Assembly (NCBI GenBank): GCA_030765525.1
Contig: JAVCCK010000002.1
Location: forward strand, 51,574-115,573
Origin: Candidatus Lernaella stagnicola
GTDB taxonomy: Bacteria; Lernaellota; Lernaellaia; Lernaellales; Lernaellaceae
DNA length: 64,000 nucleotides
Reading direction: 5' to 3'
A program made the position numbers and the translations under genes. The notes below the pieces were generated by a model. The model saw nothing but the letters and a program-made list of their open reading frames with translations, made no database searches and was not told the DNA's origin. Below are positions 35,876-45,578 of the stretch, in pieces (the stretch's first letter is position 1; the number at the start of each line of letters is the position of its first letter).

Positions 35876-37857
35876 CTCACGGAGCCATGGGCAAAGTCCT
35901 TTGGGTGGATCTGACCACCGGCACGTTCACCGTCCAACAGATCGAGGACGAAATCTACGAGTCGTATCTCACCGGCGTCGGCCTCGGCGTGCGATTGATG
36001 TACGACCGTATCCCGGCCGGAGCCGATCCGCTCGGCCCCGATAACGTGCTGGGGCTGACCAGCGGCATTTTGTGCGGAACCGGCGCACTGTTTTCCGGGC
36101 GCTGGATGGTCATGGCCAAGAGTCCGCTGACCGGCGGCTGGGGCGACTCCAACTGCGGCGGCAACTTTGCCCCGGCGATTAAAAAAGCCGGCTTCGACGC
36201 GATTTTCTTCACGGGCATCAGCGCCAAGCCGGTCTATCTGAAAATCGTCGGCGATGACATCTCGCTGGTCGACGCGTCGCACTTATGGGGCATGGACACC
36301 ATCGAAGCCGAGGCCAAGTTGATCGCCGAAGTCGGCCCAAAAGCCAAGGCCATCGCTATCGGGCCGGCGGGCGAAAAACTCAGCCTGATCTCGGGCATCG
36401 TAAATGACGGCGGCCGCATCGCGGCGCGCTCCGGCCTGGGCGCGGTGATGGGCAGCAAGCGCCTCAAGGGCGTGGTCTTGGCGGGCACCGCCCCGATCAA
36501 GGGCGCGGACCCGGCGAAGATCAAGAGCCTGAACAAGGAATTCCTCAAATGGTTCCGCAAAGGCGCGGCGCTTGAAAGCGTACTGTCGGCGGGCTTCCTA
36601 AGCCAATTCGGCAGGTTGCAGCGGGTTTTGCCGGTGAGCATGGCGGTAGCGCCCGAACTGTTCAAAACCGTGCTGAAGAAATTCGGCACGATCAGTGCCA
36701 ACGTGTTGTCGTCGCAAAACGGCGACTCGCCGGTCAAGAACTGGAAAGGATCGGGCACCGCGGATTTCCCCATCGGCACGCACGCCGGGAAACTGAATCC
36801 GCAAAAAATCATCGACCGTGAAACGAAAAAGTACAAATGTTACTCGTGCCCCCTCGGCTGCGGCGGCGAGGTAACGCTCAAGGGCGGCGGCACCGGCCAC
36901 AAACCGGAATACGAAACCACCGCCGCCTTCGGTTCGCTGCTGCTCAACAACGACATCGAAGCGCTCTTTGAAGTCAACGAATTGCTCAACCGCGCCGGGA
37001 TGGATTCGATTTCGGCCGGCGGCGCGGTCGCGTTTACGATCGAGTGCCTCGAACAGGGCGTGCTGACCAAGAACGACGTGGACGGCCTCGACCTCGACTG
37101 GGGCAACTCGGAGGCTGTCCTGGCGCTGATCAAAAAGATGATCGCGCGCGAGGGTATCGGCGATCTGCTGGCCGATGGAGTCAAAATCGCGGCGGAAAAA
37201 ATCGGCAAAAACGCCGGACGCTTCGCCATGCACGCGGGCGGCCAGGAACTGCCGATGCACGATTCACGCTTCGACCCCGGATACGGCGTCTGCTACACGG
37301 TCGAACCCACGCCGGGCCGCCACACCAACCACGGGTATCAGGTGATCGACCTGCTCGGGCTGCACGAAGTGTTTCCGGGCCTGCCCAAAATCAAGCACGT
37401 ATCGTTGGTCAAATCCAAATACGACCCCACCGACCGGTGGATTCTGCAGGTCGCGGCCAGCAAGTACATACAACTGTTCAACGCGGCCGGCGGCTGCCTA
37501 TTCGGCGCGCAATTGGGCGGACATCTACCGATCATCGGCTACCTCAACGCGGCCGGAGGTTGGAACCACGAACCGGACCATTACCTCCAAATCGGTGAAC
37601 GCATCCAGGCGCTGCGGCAAGCGTTCAACTTCAAACACGGCATTCAACCGATCACCGATTACGCCCTGCCCCCGCGCGCGACCGGGGCCGAACCGCTGAC
37701 TACCGGGCCGATGAAGGGCGTCACGCTTGACATGGACCGTCTGCGCACCGATTTCCTGAAGGGCATGAGGTGGGATCCGCAAACCGCCAAGCCGACCAAA
37801 GCCGCCCTGGCCGACCTCGGGCTGGCCGACGTAGCCGAGGAGATCAACGCGCCCTAG
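35872..37857 (+). CDS. Tungsten-type aldehyde ferredoxin oxidoreductase (AOR family)
   Basis: 661 residues, with AAGGAG upstream. The N-terminal domain opens with the family's 'GKVLWVDLTTGTF' and 'YLTGVGLGVRLMYDR', and contains 'GRWMVMAKSPLTGGWGDSNC', part of the tungstopterin site. Cluster ligands are visible as CYSCPLGC (Cys323, 326, 330) with a distal Cys542 in 'AAGGCLFGAQ'. In the family the enzyme oxidises aldehydes to acids with ferredoxin as acceptor, or runs in reverse to reduce aromatic or aliphatic acids. Here it probably handles the aldehyde from the glycyl radical step. Last gene of the operon; a terminator lies about 110 bases downstream. Needs tungsten and pterin, and is oxygen-sensitive. 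Confidence 0.92.
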   Translation: MTHGAMGKVLWVDLTTGTFTVQQIEDEIYESYLTGVGLGVRLMYDRIPAGADPLGPDNVLGLTSGILCGTGALFSGRWMVMAKSPLTGGWGDSNCGGNFAPAIKKAGFDAIFFTGISAKPVYLKIVGDDISLVDASHLWGMDTIEAEAKLIAEVGPKAKAIAIGPAGEKLSLISGIVNDGGRIAARSGLGAVMGSKRLKGVVLAGTAPIKGADPAKIKSLNKEFLKWFRKGAALESVLSAGFLSQFGRLQRVLPVSMAVAPELFKTVLKKFGTISANVLSSQNGDSPVKNWKGSGTADFPIGTHAGKLNPQKIIDRETKKYKCYSCPLGCGGEVTLKGGGTGHKPEYETTAAFGSLLLNNDIEALFEVNELLNRAGMDSISAGGAVAFTIECLEQGVLTKNDVDGLDLDWGNSEAVLALIKKMIAREGIGDLLADGVKIAAEKIGKNAGRFAMHAGGQELPMHDSRFDPGYGVCYTVEPTPGRHTNHGYQVIDLLGLHEVFPGLPKIKHVSLVKSKYDPTDRWILQVAASKYIQLFNAAGGCLFGAQLGGHLPIIGYLNAAGGWNHEPDHYLQIGERIQALRQAFNFKHGIQPITDYALPPRATGAEPLTTGPMKGVTLDMDRLRTDFLKGMRWDPQTAKPTKAALADLGLADVAEEINAP

Positions 37858-37968
37858 CCAACGCTGTTGTGGCGCACGGTGGCGCGAGTTCTCTCTTCCG
37901 TGCATCGCCAAATTAGAGTTCTCGGTCGCGGGTTCGATTTCCATCCGCTTTCGCCAGATGCTTATCAG

Positions 37969-38001
37969 GGGCTGTTGTTCTCATGGGACAATAGCCCTTT
38001 A
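37969..38001 (+). terminator. Rho-independent terminator of the catabolic operon
   Basis: GGGCTGTTGT at 37969-37978 pairs with ACAATAGCCC at 37988-37997 (10 bp including one G-U), loop of nine bases, followed by TTTATT. Located between the aldehyde oxidoreductase stop and the FRG gene. Confidence 0.75.
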
Positions 38002-38051
38002 TTAATGGTATAAATAAATCAACGAATAAGATTTTATTGGGGAATCGGCCA

Positions 38052-39002
38052 ATGACAGAAGACAACGAAAAACAGTGCTTCCGCGAAAAGCACTTTGGGA
38101 AAAACGTGGAAGATTTTCTCAAATTTCTTTTGCCATCGCGGGAGGAGTGGAGAGGGAATAATAAAAATATTCCGGAACCGGAGAAATGGCTTTTTCGCGG
38201 CCAAGGGCTTGATGTGCCTCCAGTCCCATCTGCTTTGCGGCGCAATTCATACGGTAAACTGATATATTTTTGTCTAGAACGGGCCGCGGCGTATCTAGAA
38301 AAAACCAGAAAACGACCGCTCGACAAAGAAGAAAAGTTCAGCGATGAAGCGTTTCACGTCGGAGCTGAATACGATTTTCTGCGGGATTTTTTAAAAGCGG
38401 CGGATTGGCAAGGAAGACAGCTCATTGGTTACACGATGGAGTTCAGAGACTCCTTTTTGAAGCCCGAAAAAAGAGACGAGTTCATGAAGAGGCCGGTGAA
38501 GTGGCCGAGTGATAACCTTCTTGAATTACTCGCTCTGGCGCAACATTACGGTGTTCCAACCCGTTTGTTGGATTGGAGCGAGCGAGCGCACATTGCCGCC
38601 TACTTCGCGGCATCGAGTGTTGTAAACAGTTGGGATCAGAAAGAAAACGAAAAGATAAAAGTTGTTATATGGGCGTTAAAATGGCGCGATCTGGGATATC
38701 CAATCAAAGTGATTCGCCCAACGATGGGAACGAACCCCAACCTCGCCGCGCAACGCGGAGTTCTTACGTTATTCCGCGAGAATGACTTTTTTAAGAAATT
38801 GCTCAAGAGAAAATGCAATTCCAATAAAGATAAGGGAAATGTAGTCTTGTGGAAAATCACGTTGGACAAAGGCGTTGCAGGAGAGCTTCTTCGTGACTTG
38901 TATGATATTGGTATCCACGCCGGGTCGATATACCCCACGTTCGACGGCGCGGCGAAGTTCGTTATGGAGCGTCGATTCTGGCCCGATCACGATGAAAATT
39001 AA
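38052..39002 (+). CDS. FRG-domain protein
   Basis: 316 residues from ATG 38052. The FRG signature is evident at 'KWLFRGQGLDVPPVPSALRR' and 'LALAQHYGVPTRLLDWSERA', followed by 'HIAAYFAA'. The domain is named for its Phe-Arg-Gly motif and occurs in standalone proteins and in phage-defence gene clusters; its biochemical activity is not settled. Base composition is visibly more AT-rich than all flanking genes, with many Lys/Asn codons such as AAA and AAT, so recent acquisition is likely. It stands alone after a terminator and near a tRNA-like 3' fragment, which fits a small insertion. A defence role is an inference from the family only. Confidence 0.82.
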   Translation: MTEDNEKQCFREKHFGKNVEDFLKFLLPSREEWRGNNKNIPEPEKWLFRGQGLDVPPVPSALRRNSYGKLIYFCLERAAAYLEKTRKRPLDKEEKFSDEAFHVGAEYDFLRDFLKAADWQGRQLIGYTMEFRDSFLKPEKRDEFMKRPVKWPSDNLLELLALAQHYGVPTRLLDWSERAHIAAYFAASSVVNSWDQKENEKIKVVIWALKWRDLGYPIKVIRPTMGTNPNLAAQRGVLTLFRENDFFKKLLKRKCNSNKDKGNVVLWKITLDKGVAGELLRDLYDIGIHAGSIYPTFDGAAKFVMERRFWPDHDEN

Positions 39003-39101
39003 GCTCACCAATCCGGGCCCACAGGGCCACTTTGGACAAGCGGCGAGTAGCCGTCTATTAGCCAATAAAAAGTAGCCAATTCACTTTTTCCGCTCCGGCG
39101 G

Positions 39102-40952
39102 TCAATCGTAGTACGCGCTGTGCCCCGCTTCGTGAAGTCCCGGCAGCGTAACGGGTAATCTGCCCAACGGTTCATGCCCGCCGAAGAGCGTTTCCGCCGC
39201 CAATTCCTGGGCGAGGTCGCGGAAATTGTAGACGGCTAAGAACGTGGACGCGTCCGGGAAGGAAAGCAGGTCGAAGGGTGTGCCGAACGCCAGTATCACC
39301 GTCGGTTTTCCCAGCGCGAGAACGTCGCGGACCATTTGCGACTGCGCCGGTTCGTAATGAGCGTTGTAGGTGCCGATGACGACCGTTTCGACGGCGGGGT
39401 CGGCGGCACGGAGAACCGCGTCATCCAACAACGAGGGCAAACTGCCGGGTACAAACTCCGTGCGTTGGGTCAACGGGGCGATGGCCGAAACCTGCTCGGC
39501 GAGCGTCGTGCCGGCAAACATGGCGAAACCGGAAGCCGGGTCCGCCAGCATGGCGCGCATCGGCGAAATCACCAGCAACCCGTTCCCGTCGGTCGCCTCA
39601 AGCGGCCAAAGGCCCTCATCGTTTCGAACCAGGGTGATCGAGTCGGCGATGGTTTGCGTCGCCAGTTGCCGGTTTTCCGCCGTTGCGTTCAAGGCTTCGG
39701 CACGCTCCGGATCGGTGAACGGCCTTTCGAACAGGCAGTACTTTTGCTTGTGACGAAGAATTCGGGCAATGGATTCGTCAAATTGGTCCGCCGGAATTTC
39801 GCCCGCCCGAACCGCGTCGGCGATGTTGCCGACGATCCGCTCCGCGTCCTGATACGTGGCAACCTCAAACACGTAAAGCAGCAGATCGGCGCCGGATTTT
39901 ACCGCCAGCACTTCCTTGGGCATGCCCCATTCGTGTTGGAAGGGCGGCATGCCCATGTCGCCGGTGGAAATCAAGCCGTCAAAACCGAGTTCGCCGCGTA
40001 GATAGTCCAGTTTCACCTGGCTGGAAAGAGCGGCCGGCAGTTCCGGGTCCAGCCCGGCGAAGATAACCGGAGACACCATGACCATGTCCGCGCCCGCCTC
40101 GATTGCCGCGATAAAGGGCGCCAAATGAGTTTCCACCAATTCGGATTTGGTCAACGTACACGTAGGCGATTCAGCATGCGTGTCTTCCCAGACGCAGCCG
40201 CCGCCCGGGAAATGTTTCATCGCCCCCAGCATCAACTCACTTTGAAAACCTCGAACGGCCGACGGCGCGTGGCGGCTGGTCAACTCGGCGCTTTCGCCGA
40301 ACGCCTTGGTGAAAAGCCAGGCGGCGGCAGGGTCGACGACCAGATCGAATTCGGGAGAATACGCCACGTTCGCGCCGAAGGCTCGCGCCTCCCGCCCCAT
40401 CATGGCGTAGATGTCGAAGGTGGCGTCGGGGTCATCGAGCGCGCCCAAGGCCATATTTCCGGGGCCGTCGGTGCCGCCCGTCAGGCTTTGCCAGGCCTGT
40501 GTGGTACCGCCCTCTTGATCCACCGAAAAGAGCAGCGGGATCGCGTGCTTGCCGCTCAGTGCCGTCTCGTTGAGTTCGTTCACCAACTCCGACATCGTCG
40601 CCGGGCCGGGAAACAAGGCGTTCACGGTCTGCAGAAACACGCCCCCGATTCCCAAATCGCGTACGAGGTTTGTGGTTTTCGCGGGTATCCAGAAAGGAAA
40701 AGCCTGTTCGCCCAGGACGAGCATTTGGGCGGCCTTTTCCTCAAGAGTCATCTCTTCGAGCAGCGCGGAAATCGCGGCCTCATCGACCTCACAAAACGGC
40801 GGCGAGAAATCGTCGTTGTCGTCATTGTTGTTATCGTCGTCGTCATCGTCGTCGGCCGGGCTGTCGTGTTCGTCGTCATCGCTGTCAACGCATGACGCCC
40901 CCGCCAGGACGATGGCGAAAATCACGACGAAAATCACGGGCAGCCATTTCAT
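39102..40952 (-). CDS. Glycoside hydrolase family 3 lipoprotein with Asp linker
   Basis: 616 residues. Lipobox 'VLAGASC' puts the lipidated Cys at residue 21, then an Asp/Asn-rich linker of ~30 residues. The GH3 catalytic domain follows: 'FSVDQEGGTTQAW', 'MLGAMKHFPGGGCVWEDTHA' (the KHFPG-x-G signature near the substrate site) and 'DGLISTGDMGMPPF', where Asp is the probable nucleophile. The second half ('ADSITLVRNDEGLWPLEA', 'TVILAFGTPFDLLSF') is the C-terminal alpha/beta sandwich of two-domain GH3 enzymes. Likely a beta-glucosidase or beta-N-acetylhexosaminidase on the cell surface. Divergent from the next lipoprotein gene, 124 bases away. Confidence 0.88.
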   Translation of the reverse strand: MKWLPVIFVVIFAIVLAGASCVDSDDDEHDSPADDDDDDDNNNDDNDDFSPPFCEVDEAAISALLEEMTLEEKAAQMLVLGEQAFPFWIPAKTTNLVRDLGIGGVFLQTVNALFPGPATMSELVNELNETALSGKHAIPLLFSVDQEGGTTQAWQSLTGGTDGPGNMALGALDDPDATFDIYAMMGREARAFGANVAYSPEFDLVVDPAAAWLFTKAFGESAELTSRHAPSAVRGFQSELMLGAMKHFPGGGCVWEDTHAESPTCTLTKSELVETHLAPFIAAIEAGADMVMVSPVIFAGLDPELPAALSSQVKLDYLRGELGFDGLISTGDMGMPPFQHEWGMPKEVLAVKSGADLLLYVFEVATYQDAERIVGNIADAVRAGEIPADQFDESIARILRHKQKYCLFERPFTDPERAEALNATAENRQLATQTIADSITLVRNDEGLWPLEATDGNGLLVISPMRAMLADPASGFAMFAGTTLAEQVSAIAPLTQRTEFVPGSLPSLLDDAVLRAADPAVETVVIGTYNAHYEPAQSQMVRDVLALGKPTVILAFGTPFDLLSFPDASTFLAVYNFRDLAQELAAETLFGGHEPLGRLPVTLPGLHEAGHSAYYD

Positions 40953-41076
40953 GATATACTTTTTTAGTTGCGGTTAACACTTGCTCGACGGCATACTTCC
41001 AACGTGCGGATCGCTTGTCAATGTGGCTGGTTTCCCATTCTTATACGTGCCGCGCGCGAGCCGAAGGGGTCCTCCA

Positions 41077-42852
41077 ATGAAGTCGGTTCCTGTTTTCCTG
41101 GCGTTATTCTTGGTCGTGTTTCTCTCGTTCTTCTGCCTCTCCTGTGGCGACGATGACGATGACGATTCATCGCCGGATTCCGCGGGTGGCGACGACGACG
41201 ATGACGATGATAACGACAACGACGACGACAATAACGACGACAATGACAACGACGATAACGATGACGACGATGACAACGACGATGATGACTCCTTCGGACA
41301 CTTGATTCCCGGTCCGAGCGAGGAAGGATACGACGCGGACCTCGAAGCCTTGGCGCGGATGTACGATCGCCAGTTCCACGCGATCAACGCATACAGTGCC
41401 GCCATGAACGCCGATGTCGTGGTTCCCGTGGATAACGTCGAAGACCGCGAGCTGGTTCGAGCCTTTCTTCAGGATTCAGACGGTTGGGATTTCGAGACCT
41501 ACAGCGGCAGCGCGGTGTTTGACGTCGTGACCGATTTTCAAAGTTCGGTTGGCTTGTACGGCGGTGTCGGAATCGCCGCGGACGCCTACCGATACGGGGT
41601 TCTGCGCGACCAGGACTACCCGGAAGACGAATTGGATCTAGCGCGCGAACACCTGGTCGCCGCGTTGGAGACCATGCATCTGGCCACGGCAATAACCGGC
41701 GTGCCCGGGGTGATCGCCCGCGCTGTGCAGCGCATGGACGTCCCCATGAATCCATGCGAACCCGTGCCCTTGTTCGACCCGTACGGCAATCCACTGCCTG
41801 AGGTGAAAGACAACGGCACCTGCCGCGCGGATAATTCCGACGGCCTTTATCCCGACTGGCAATGGACCGACTCGTGCAGTCGCGATATGTACATCGGCTG
41901 GATGGCGGCGTTCGGCGCGGCCTGGGAAGTCATTAAGGACGATGATTCGATCGACGAGGAGATCAAGGATCGGCTGCAGGAGGATGCCTTAAGGATCGGC
42001 CTGGAACTCAAGGTCGTACGTCCCAGCGGTTACGATCTGGAAATCATCGACGCGGACGGCCGCACGACCTATCACGGTTACATGAACGAAAACAATTACG
42101 ACCGCCTCTATTTGCCTTTCATTCCGATCAAAAACGGCATGTACAGTCTCATGGCGTTGGGCAGTGTGGCGGCCCTGGCGTACGTCACCGACGATCCCGA
42201 ACTGCAAAGCTATTTGTATGACACGTTGATTGGCGACCGGAAACTGGACCTGATCGCTCGACACAACCAGATAGGGATCGACCTTTGGATTCAAACCAAT
42301 TATTCGTCCGTCAATATGGCCTTCATGGGGGCGATCCTGGCCGCCCGTTACATCGAGGATGAGGCGGCGTTGGACAATGTTCGGTATGCGACCGAGAAAC
42401 GGCTATACGACAAGCCCGGTTGGCTGCGACAGCCCGCCGAACAGGGCCAAAGCCTCTACGATTTCATCACGGCTTCCGCAGTCGCCGGGTCGACCGCCTG
42501 GGACTCGATGTCACAGTTGCCCGACCCCGAAGCGATGGCCAACGGTATCAATACGCTCAAAGAATTTCCGACACCGCCGTTTTGGGAGCGCGAGCTCATC
42601 AACTGCGACGAAGACGAAATTCAAAGCGGCCATTGCACGCTGGAGGATGGAACCGAAGTGACCCTTCTGGGCTACGTGGGGCGCGGTGACAAACTCGTAT
42701 CGCGCGAGCCGATCCCCATGCGCACGAGGCCGCCGTCCAATTACTTCTGGCGAACCAATCCGTACGAACCAAACGGCGGCGGAAACGGCAGCCGCCTGAT
42801 ACCCGGTGCGGATTTCCGCTATGCATACTGGCTGGGGCGCTGGTCACAGTAA
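41077..42852 (+). CDS. Asp-linker lipoprotein, alpha-helical secreted domain
   Basis: 591 residues from ATG 41077. Signal peptide and lipobox 'FCLSC' with Cys at 23, then a linker of Asp, Asn and Ser to about residue 68. The rest is largely helical: 'DLAREHLVAALETMHLATAI', 'DSCSRDMYIGWMAAFGAAWE', 'YLPFIPIKNGMYSLMALGSV'. The order and spacing recall alpha/alpha-toroid glycan-active proteins, and the segment 'CSRDMYIGW' matches 'TSRDQYTGW' in the 46.7-kb lipoprotein, so the two are homologous. No catalytic residues can be assigned. Probably acts on or binds polysaccharide outside the cell, alongside the GH3 and GH5-like genes. Confidence 0.75.
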   Translation: MKSVPVFLALFLVVFLSFFCLSCGDDDDDDSSPDSAGGDDDDDDDNDNDDDNNDDNDNDDNDDDDDNDDDDSFGHLIPGPSEEGYDADLEALARMYDRQFHAINAYSAAMNADVVVPVDNVEDRELVRAFLQDSDGWDFETYSGSAVFDVVTDFQSSVGLYGGVGIAADAYRYGVLRDQDYPEDELDLAREHLVAALETMHLATAITGVPGVIARAVQRMDVPMNPCEPVPLFDPYGNPLPEVKDNGTCRADNSDGLYPDWQWTDSCSRDMYIGWMAAFGAAWEVIKDDDSIDEEIKDRLQEDALRIGLELKVVRPSGYDLEIIDADGRTTYHGYMNENNYDRLYLPFIPIKNGMYSLMALGSVAALAYVTDDPELQSYLYDTLIGDRKLDLIARHNQIGIDLWIQTNYSSVNMAFMGAILAARYIEDEAALDNVRYATEKRLYDKPGWLRQPAEQGQSLYDFITASAVAGSTAWDSMSQLPDPEAMANGINTLKEFPTPPFWERELINCDEDEIQSGHCTLEDGTEVTLLGYVGRGDKLVSREPIPMRTRPPSNYFWRTNPYEPNGGGNGSRLIPGADFRYAYWLGRWSQ

Positions 42853-43037
42853 TCGGTTTCGCCGCTTCCCCGACGACCACGCCAAGAGCTTCGTTTTTCG
42901 GACGGTTTCTACAAGCGCGATTTCGATTCGATGTGTCGGTGCTTGGCGCTGGGCGTTGATCCCGCCGACGGATTTAATGGTAGGCTGTGGTCGATAAAAG
43001 CATTACAGAAAACCACGAATCCACCGCGGAGGAAACC

Positions 43038-43607
43038 ATGAACGGGGCGAAATGGTTAACTGGTTTGGCGCTCGTTTGCCTGTTTTTGTTTGTCTTTTCG
43101 GCGTCTTGCGACAGAAATAACGGCGATAACGACGAAATCGGCGACGACGATAGTGTCGACGACGACACCGGTAATGACGACGACACGGGCAACGACACCG
43201 GTGCGCTGCCGGAAGGACCCGGCGGATTCGATCCCGACTATCGCTCATCACCCGCTTTTTTTACTCAAATGGACGGCCTATTGCTCGGCGCGGAAGGCAT
43301 CAAAGTACAAATTTGGTATTCGGCCAACATCGAGCCCCTCATCGGTTTGAACAGCTTCACTACGCCCCTTGGCACCACCGCGATTCAGGAAGTCGACACC
43401 AATAATGACAATACGGTCAATGTTGTCGGCGTGATGGTGAAAATGGACGACGGCTACGATCCGGAAAACAACAACTGGTATTACGAAACACGCGACCCCG
43501 ACGGCACGCTGCGCCTGTCGCCGCCGCCCGGCCGCACACAAAGCTGCATCGACTGCCACCGCGATTTCATGGCAACCGACTACCTCGGCGGCACGCAACT
43601 TCGCTGA
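43038..43607 (+). CDS. Asp-linker lipoprotein with one c-type heme site, cytochrome P460-like
   Basis: 189 residues from ATG 43038, preceded by GGAGGAA. Lipobox 'VFSASC', Cys24; a short linker of Asp with Gly/Thr/Asn; then a ~130-residue domain with 'GVMVKMDDGYDPENNNWYYE', 'TRDPDGTLRLSP' and a single heme-binding 'SCIDCHRDF' near the C-terminus. Layout and final 'ATDYLGGTQLR' resemble cytochrome P460-type proteins, in which the heme motif is C-terminal. A role in surface electron transfer or detoxification is possible but not shown. Confidence 0.75.
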   Translation: MNGAKWLTGLALVCLFLFVFSASCDRNNGDNDEIGDDDSVDDDTGNDDDTGNDTGALPEGPGGFDPDYRSSPAFFTQMDGLLLGAEGIKVQIWYSANIEPLIGLNSFTTPLGTTAIQEVDTNNDNTVNVVGVMVKMDDGYDPENNNWYYETRDPDGTLRLSPPPGRTQSCIDCHRDFMATDYLGGTQLR

Positions 43608-43660
43608 GGCGGATGCGGCCAAAAGGCATCCGAAGCCTATGATTCCAGGAGACAAACACG

Positions 43661-45220
43661 ATGGCCCTTGCTCGCAAAATCACGTTGCCTGTCCTTTTGC
43701 TCATCCTTGTGCTTTGCCTGATCGCGCTTGCCGGATGCGGCGACGAGGATGACGATGACGATTTCGCGGCCGACGATGATGATGACAATGATGACGACGA
43801 TGACACAACCCCGCCGGGACCGTTCGATCCACCCTGGCTGCAGGCGCGCATGGGTGATCAAGCCGGTATTTTTGATGAACTGGGCCGGCAGGTTCTGTTG
43901 CGGGGCGTCAACTTTAACCACCTGGGCGACTACTTCGAAACCGATCCTTCCCTGCCGACCGTATCCGAGCTGAGCGCCGAAGATTGGGACGATGCGGCCG
44001 CGCTGGGCCACAACGTCGTGCGACTGGTCACGACCTGGTCGGCCTGGGAGCCGGACCGCGACCAGATCGACATGGCCTATTTGGACCGCGTTCGCGCCGC
44101 CGTCGAAGAAGCCAAGGCCCGCGACATGTACGTGGTCATCGACATGCACCAGGATGCCTAGTCCAAATTCGTGTTTACCCCGGCCGACGAGGTGTGCCCG
44201 CCGGGTAGCGGACATCAAAAAGGCTGGGATGGTGCTCCTCTTTGGGCCACTTTTACCGACGACCAACCGACGTGCAATTCCGCCGGCGGTCGCGAAGCAT
44301 GCCCCGCCGTAAAGCGCGCCTGGGAAAATTTCTACGCCAACCGTGAGGGTGTTCGCGATGAACTCGTGGAACTGTGGGGCTTTATTGCCGCCGAATTCGC
44401 TTTCGACTCGGGAGTGGCCGGTTTCGACCTGCTCAACGAACCCGGCAGCGGCGACAGTCTGATCAACACCTTCACCGGTTTGACCCAATTGACGCGAGAC
44501 GCAATTGCCGCCATTCGTCAGGCCGAGGCGACGGCCGGCGCGCCGGGCCATATCATATTTTTTGAGCAGGGTTATGCCGGAATGCCGGTGGCTTTCGACT
44601 TGGGAGACGACAATCTCGTCTTCGCGCCGCACAACTATGCCGAGTCCATCGGCCCCTCTTTCGACGGCCTGCTCGAATTGATGTTCCTTTACTACAACGT
44701 GATGAGCAGACTCTACGCCGCCCCGCTGTGGATCGGTGAGTACAACAAGTTCAGCGACCAAGAAAGCAACGACGCCTGGCTCACCCGTTACGCCCAGTTG
44801 GAAGATCAATGGCTGCAAGACGGCGGTACCTGGTGGCAATGGGAGCAAGAATGCGGCGACCCGCACAACACAATGTGGCCGCCGACGCCGGAATGGCTTG
44901 AAGAGCAAGTCGAGCGATGCGGCGATGCGCGTTTCGATATTCGCGTGTGCATGAATCGCGGTTACCCTCGCGCCGCACCCGGTCGTTTGACAAGTTTGAA
45001 TGCCGTTCCCTGCGATGGGCCCGTAAGCGTGGCTGGAACGACCGGGCAACCGGGCGAAGCCGACTTGTGGGTACCCTCACAGTCGGAAGACGAGCCCGTC
45101 GTCACCGGAACGGGCATCGGTGCTTTCGACGCCGTGAAAGTGGTTGGTGGCTGGCGTGTGTTCGTGGCGGTGGATGGCGACTATGCGATCGACGTGAGTG
45201 TTGAGCAGAAAAACCAATGA
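43661..45220 (+). pseudogene. GH5-like (endoglycoceramidase-type) lipoprotein interrupted by in-frame TAG
   Basis: The frame 43661-45220 codes for 519 residues apart from one TAG at 44159-44161 (codon 167). Before it: lipobox 'ALAGC' with Cys26, Asp linker, then GH5-type 'LLRGVNFNHLGDYFE' and 'MYVVIDMHQDA'. After it, in the same frame: 'SKFVFTPADEVCPPG', the acid/base Glu260 in 'LLNEPG' and the probable nucleophile Glu360 in 'WIGEYNK'. An aromatic residue is expected at the TAG, right after the His-Gln-Asp motif. All catalytic parts survive, so the lesion is either very recent, an error, or read through. The downstream half alone has no export signal and could not function as a lipoprotein. 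Confidence 0.72.
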
Positions 45221-45436
45221 ACACGAAGCTGTTGGTCAAGTTGCGTTAGCGTTCCCTGCGCCGAATCCAGGCCTCCAGGAAGTAACCCACACGTGCGACG
45301 AAATCTGATCGCAATATGCAGCGACAGGATTACCGGGAAAGACAAGGGCGAGAATTTCACGTACGATGACGACCGTAAAAATCCGTTTGCCGGCCGAAGC
45401 CGGCGACGCAAAAGGCTTCCCGAGCCTTTGATTCCG

Positions 45437-45578
45437 GGAGAAAGAACCGATGACCCGTTCCCGCAAATTCACTTTTCGCGTCCTGTTGCTCATCCTGTTG
45501 CTTTGCCTGATCGGGCTTGCCGCGTGCGGCGACGATGATGATGACGACAACAACGATACCGCCGTCGATGACGACGAC
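45437..45578 (+). repeat. Export cassette, copy 1 (RBS, signal peptide, start of Asp linker)
   Basis: From just upstream of the ribosome-binding site through the first linker codons this stretch is nearly identical to 46645-46786; in the first 129 coding bases I count only three differences. The genes diverge completely afterwards. A related but more diverged version precedes the gene at 43661. Confidence 0.8.

Noticed and set aside
34990-36282. 430-codon open frame on the minus strand
   Set aside because: Antisense to the acyl-CoA dehydrogenase and aldehyde oxidoreductase genes; composition is that of a mirror frame.
37914-37956. Complete tRNA gene
   Set aside because: Only a T-loop-like GGTTCGATTT and a terminal CGCCA are present; the T-stem does not pair and no acceptor or anticodon arm precedes it, so it is at most a fragment.
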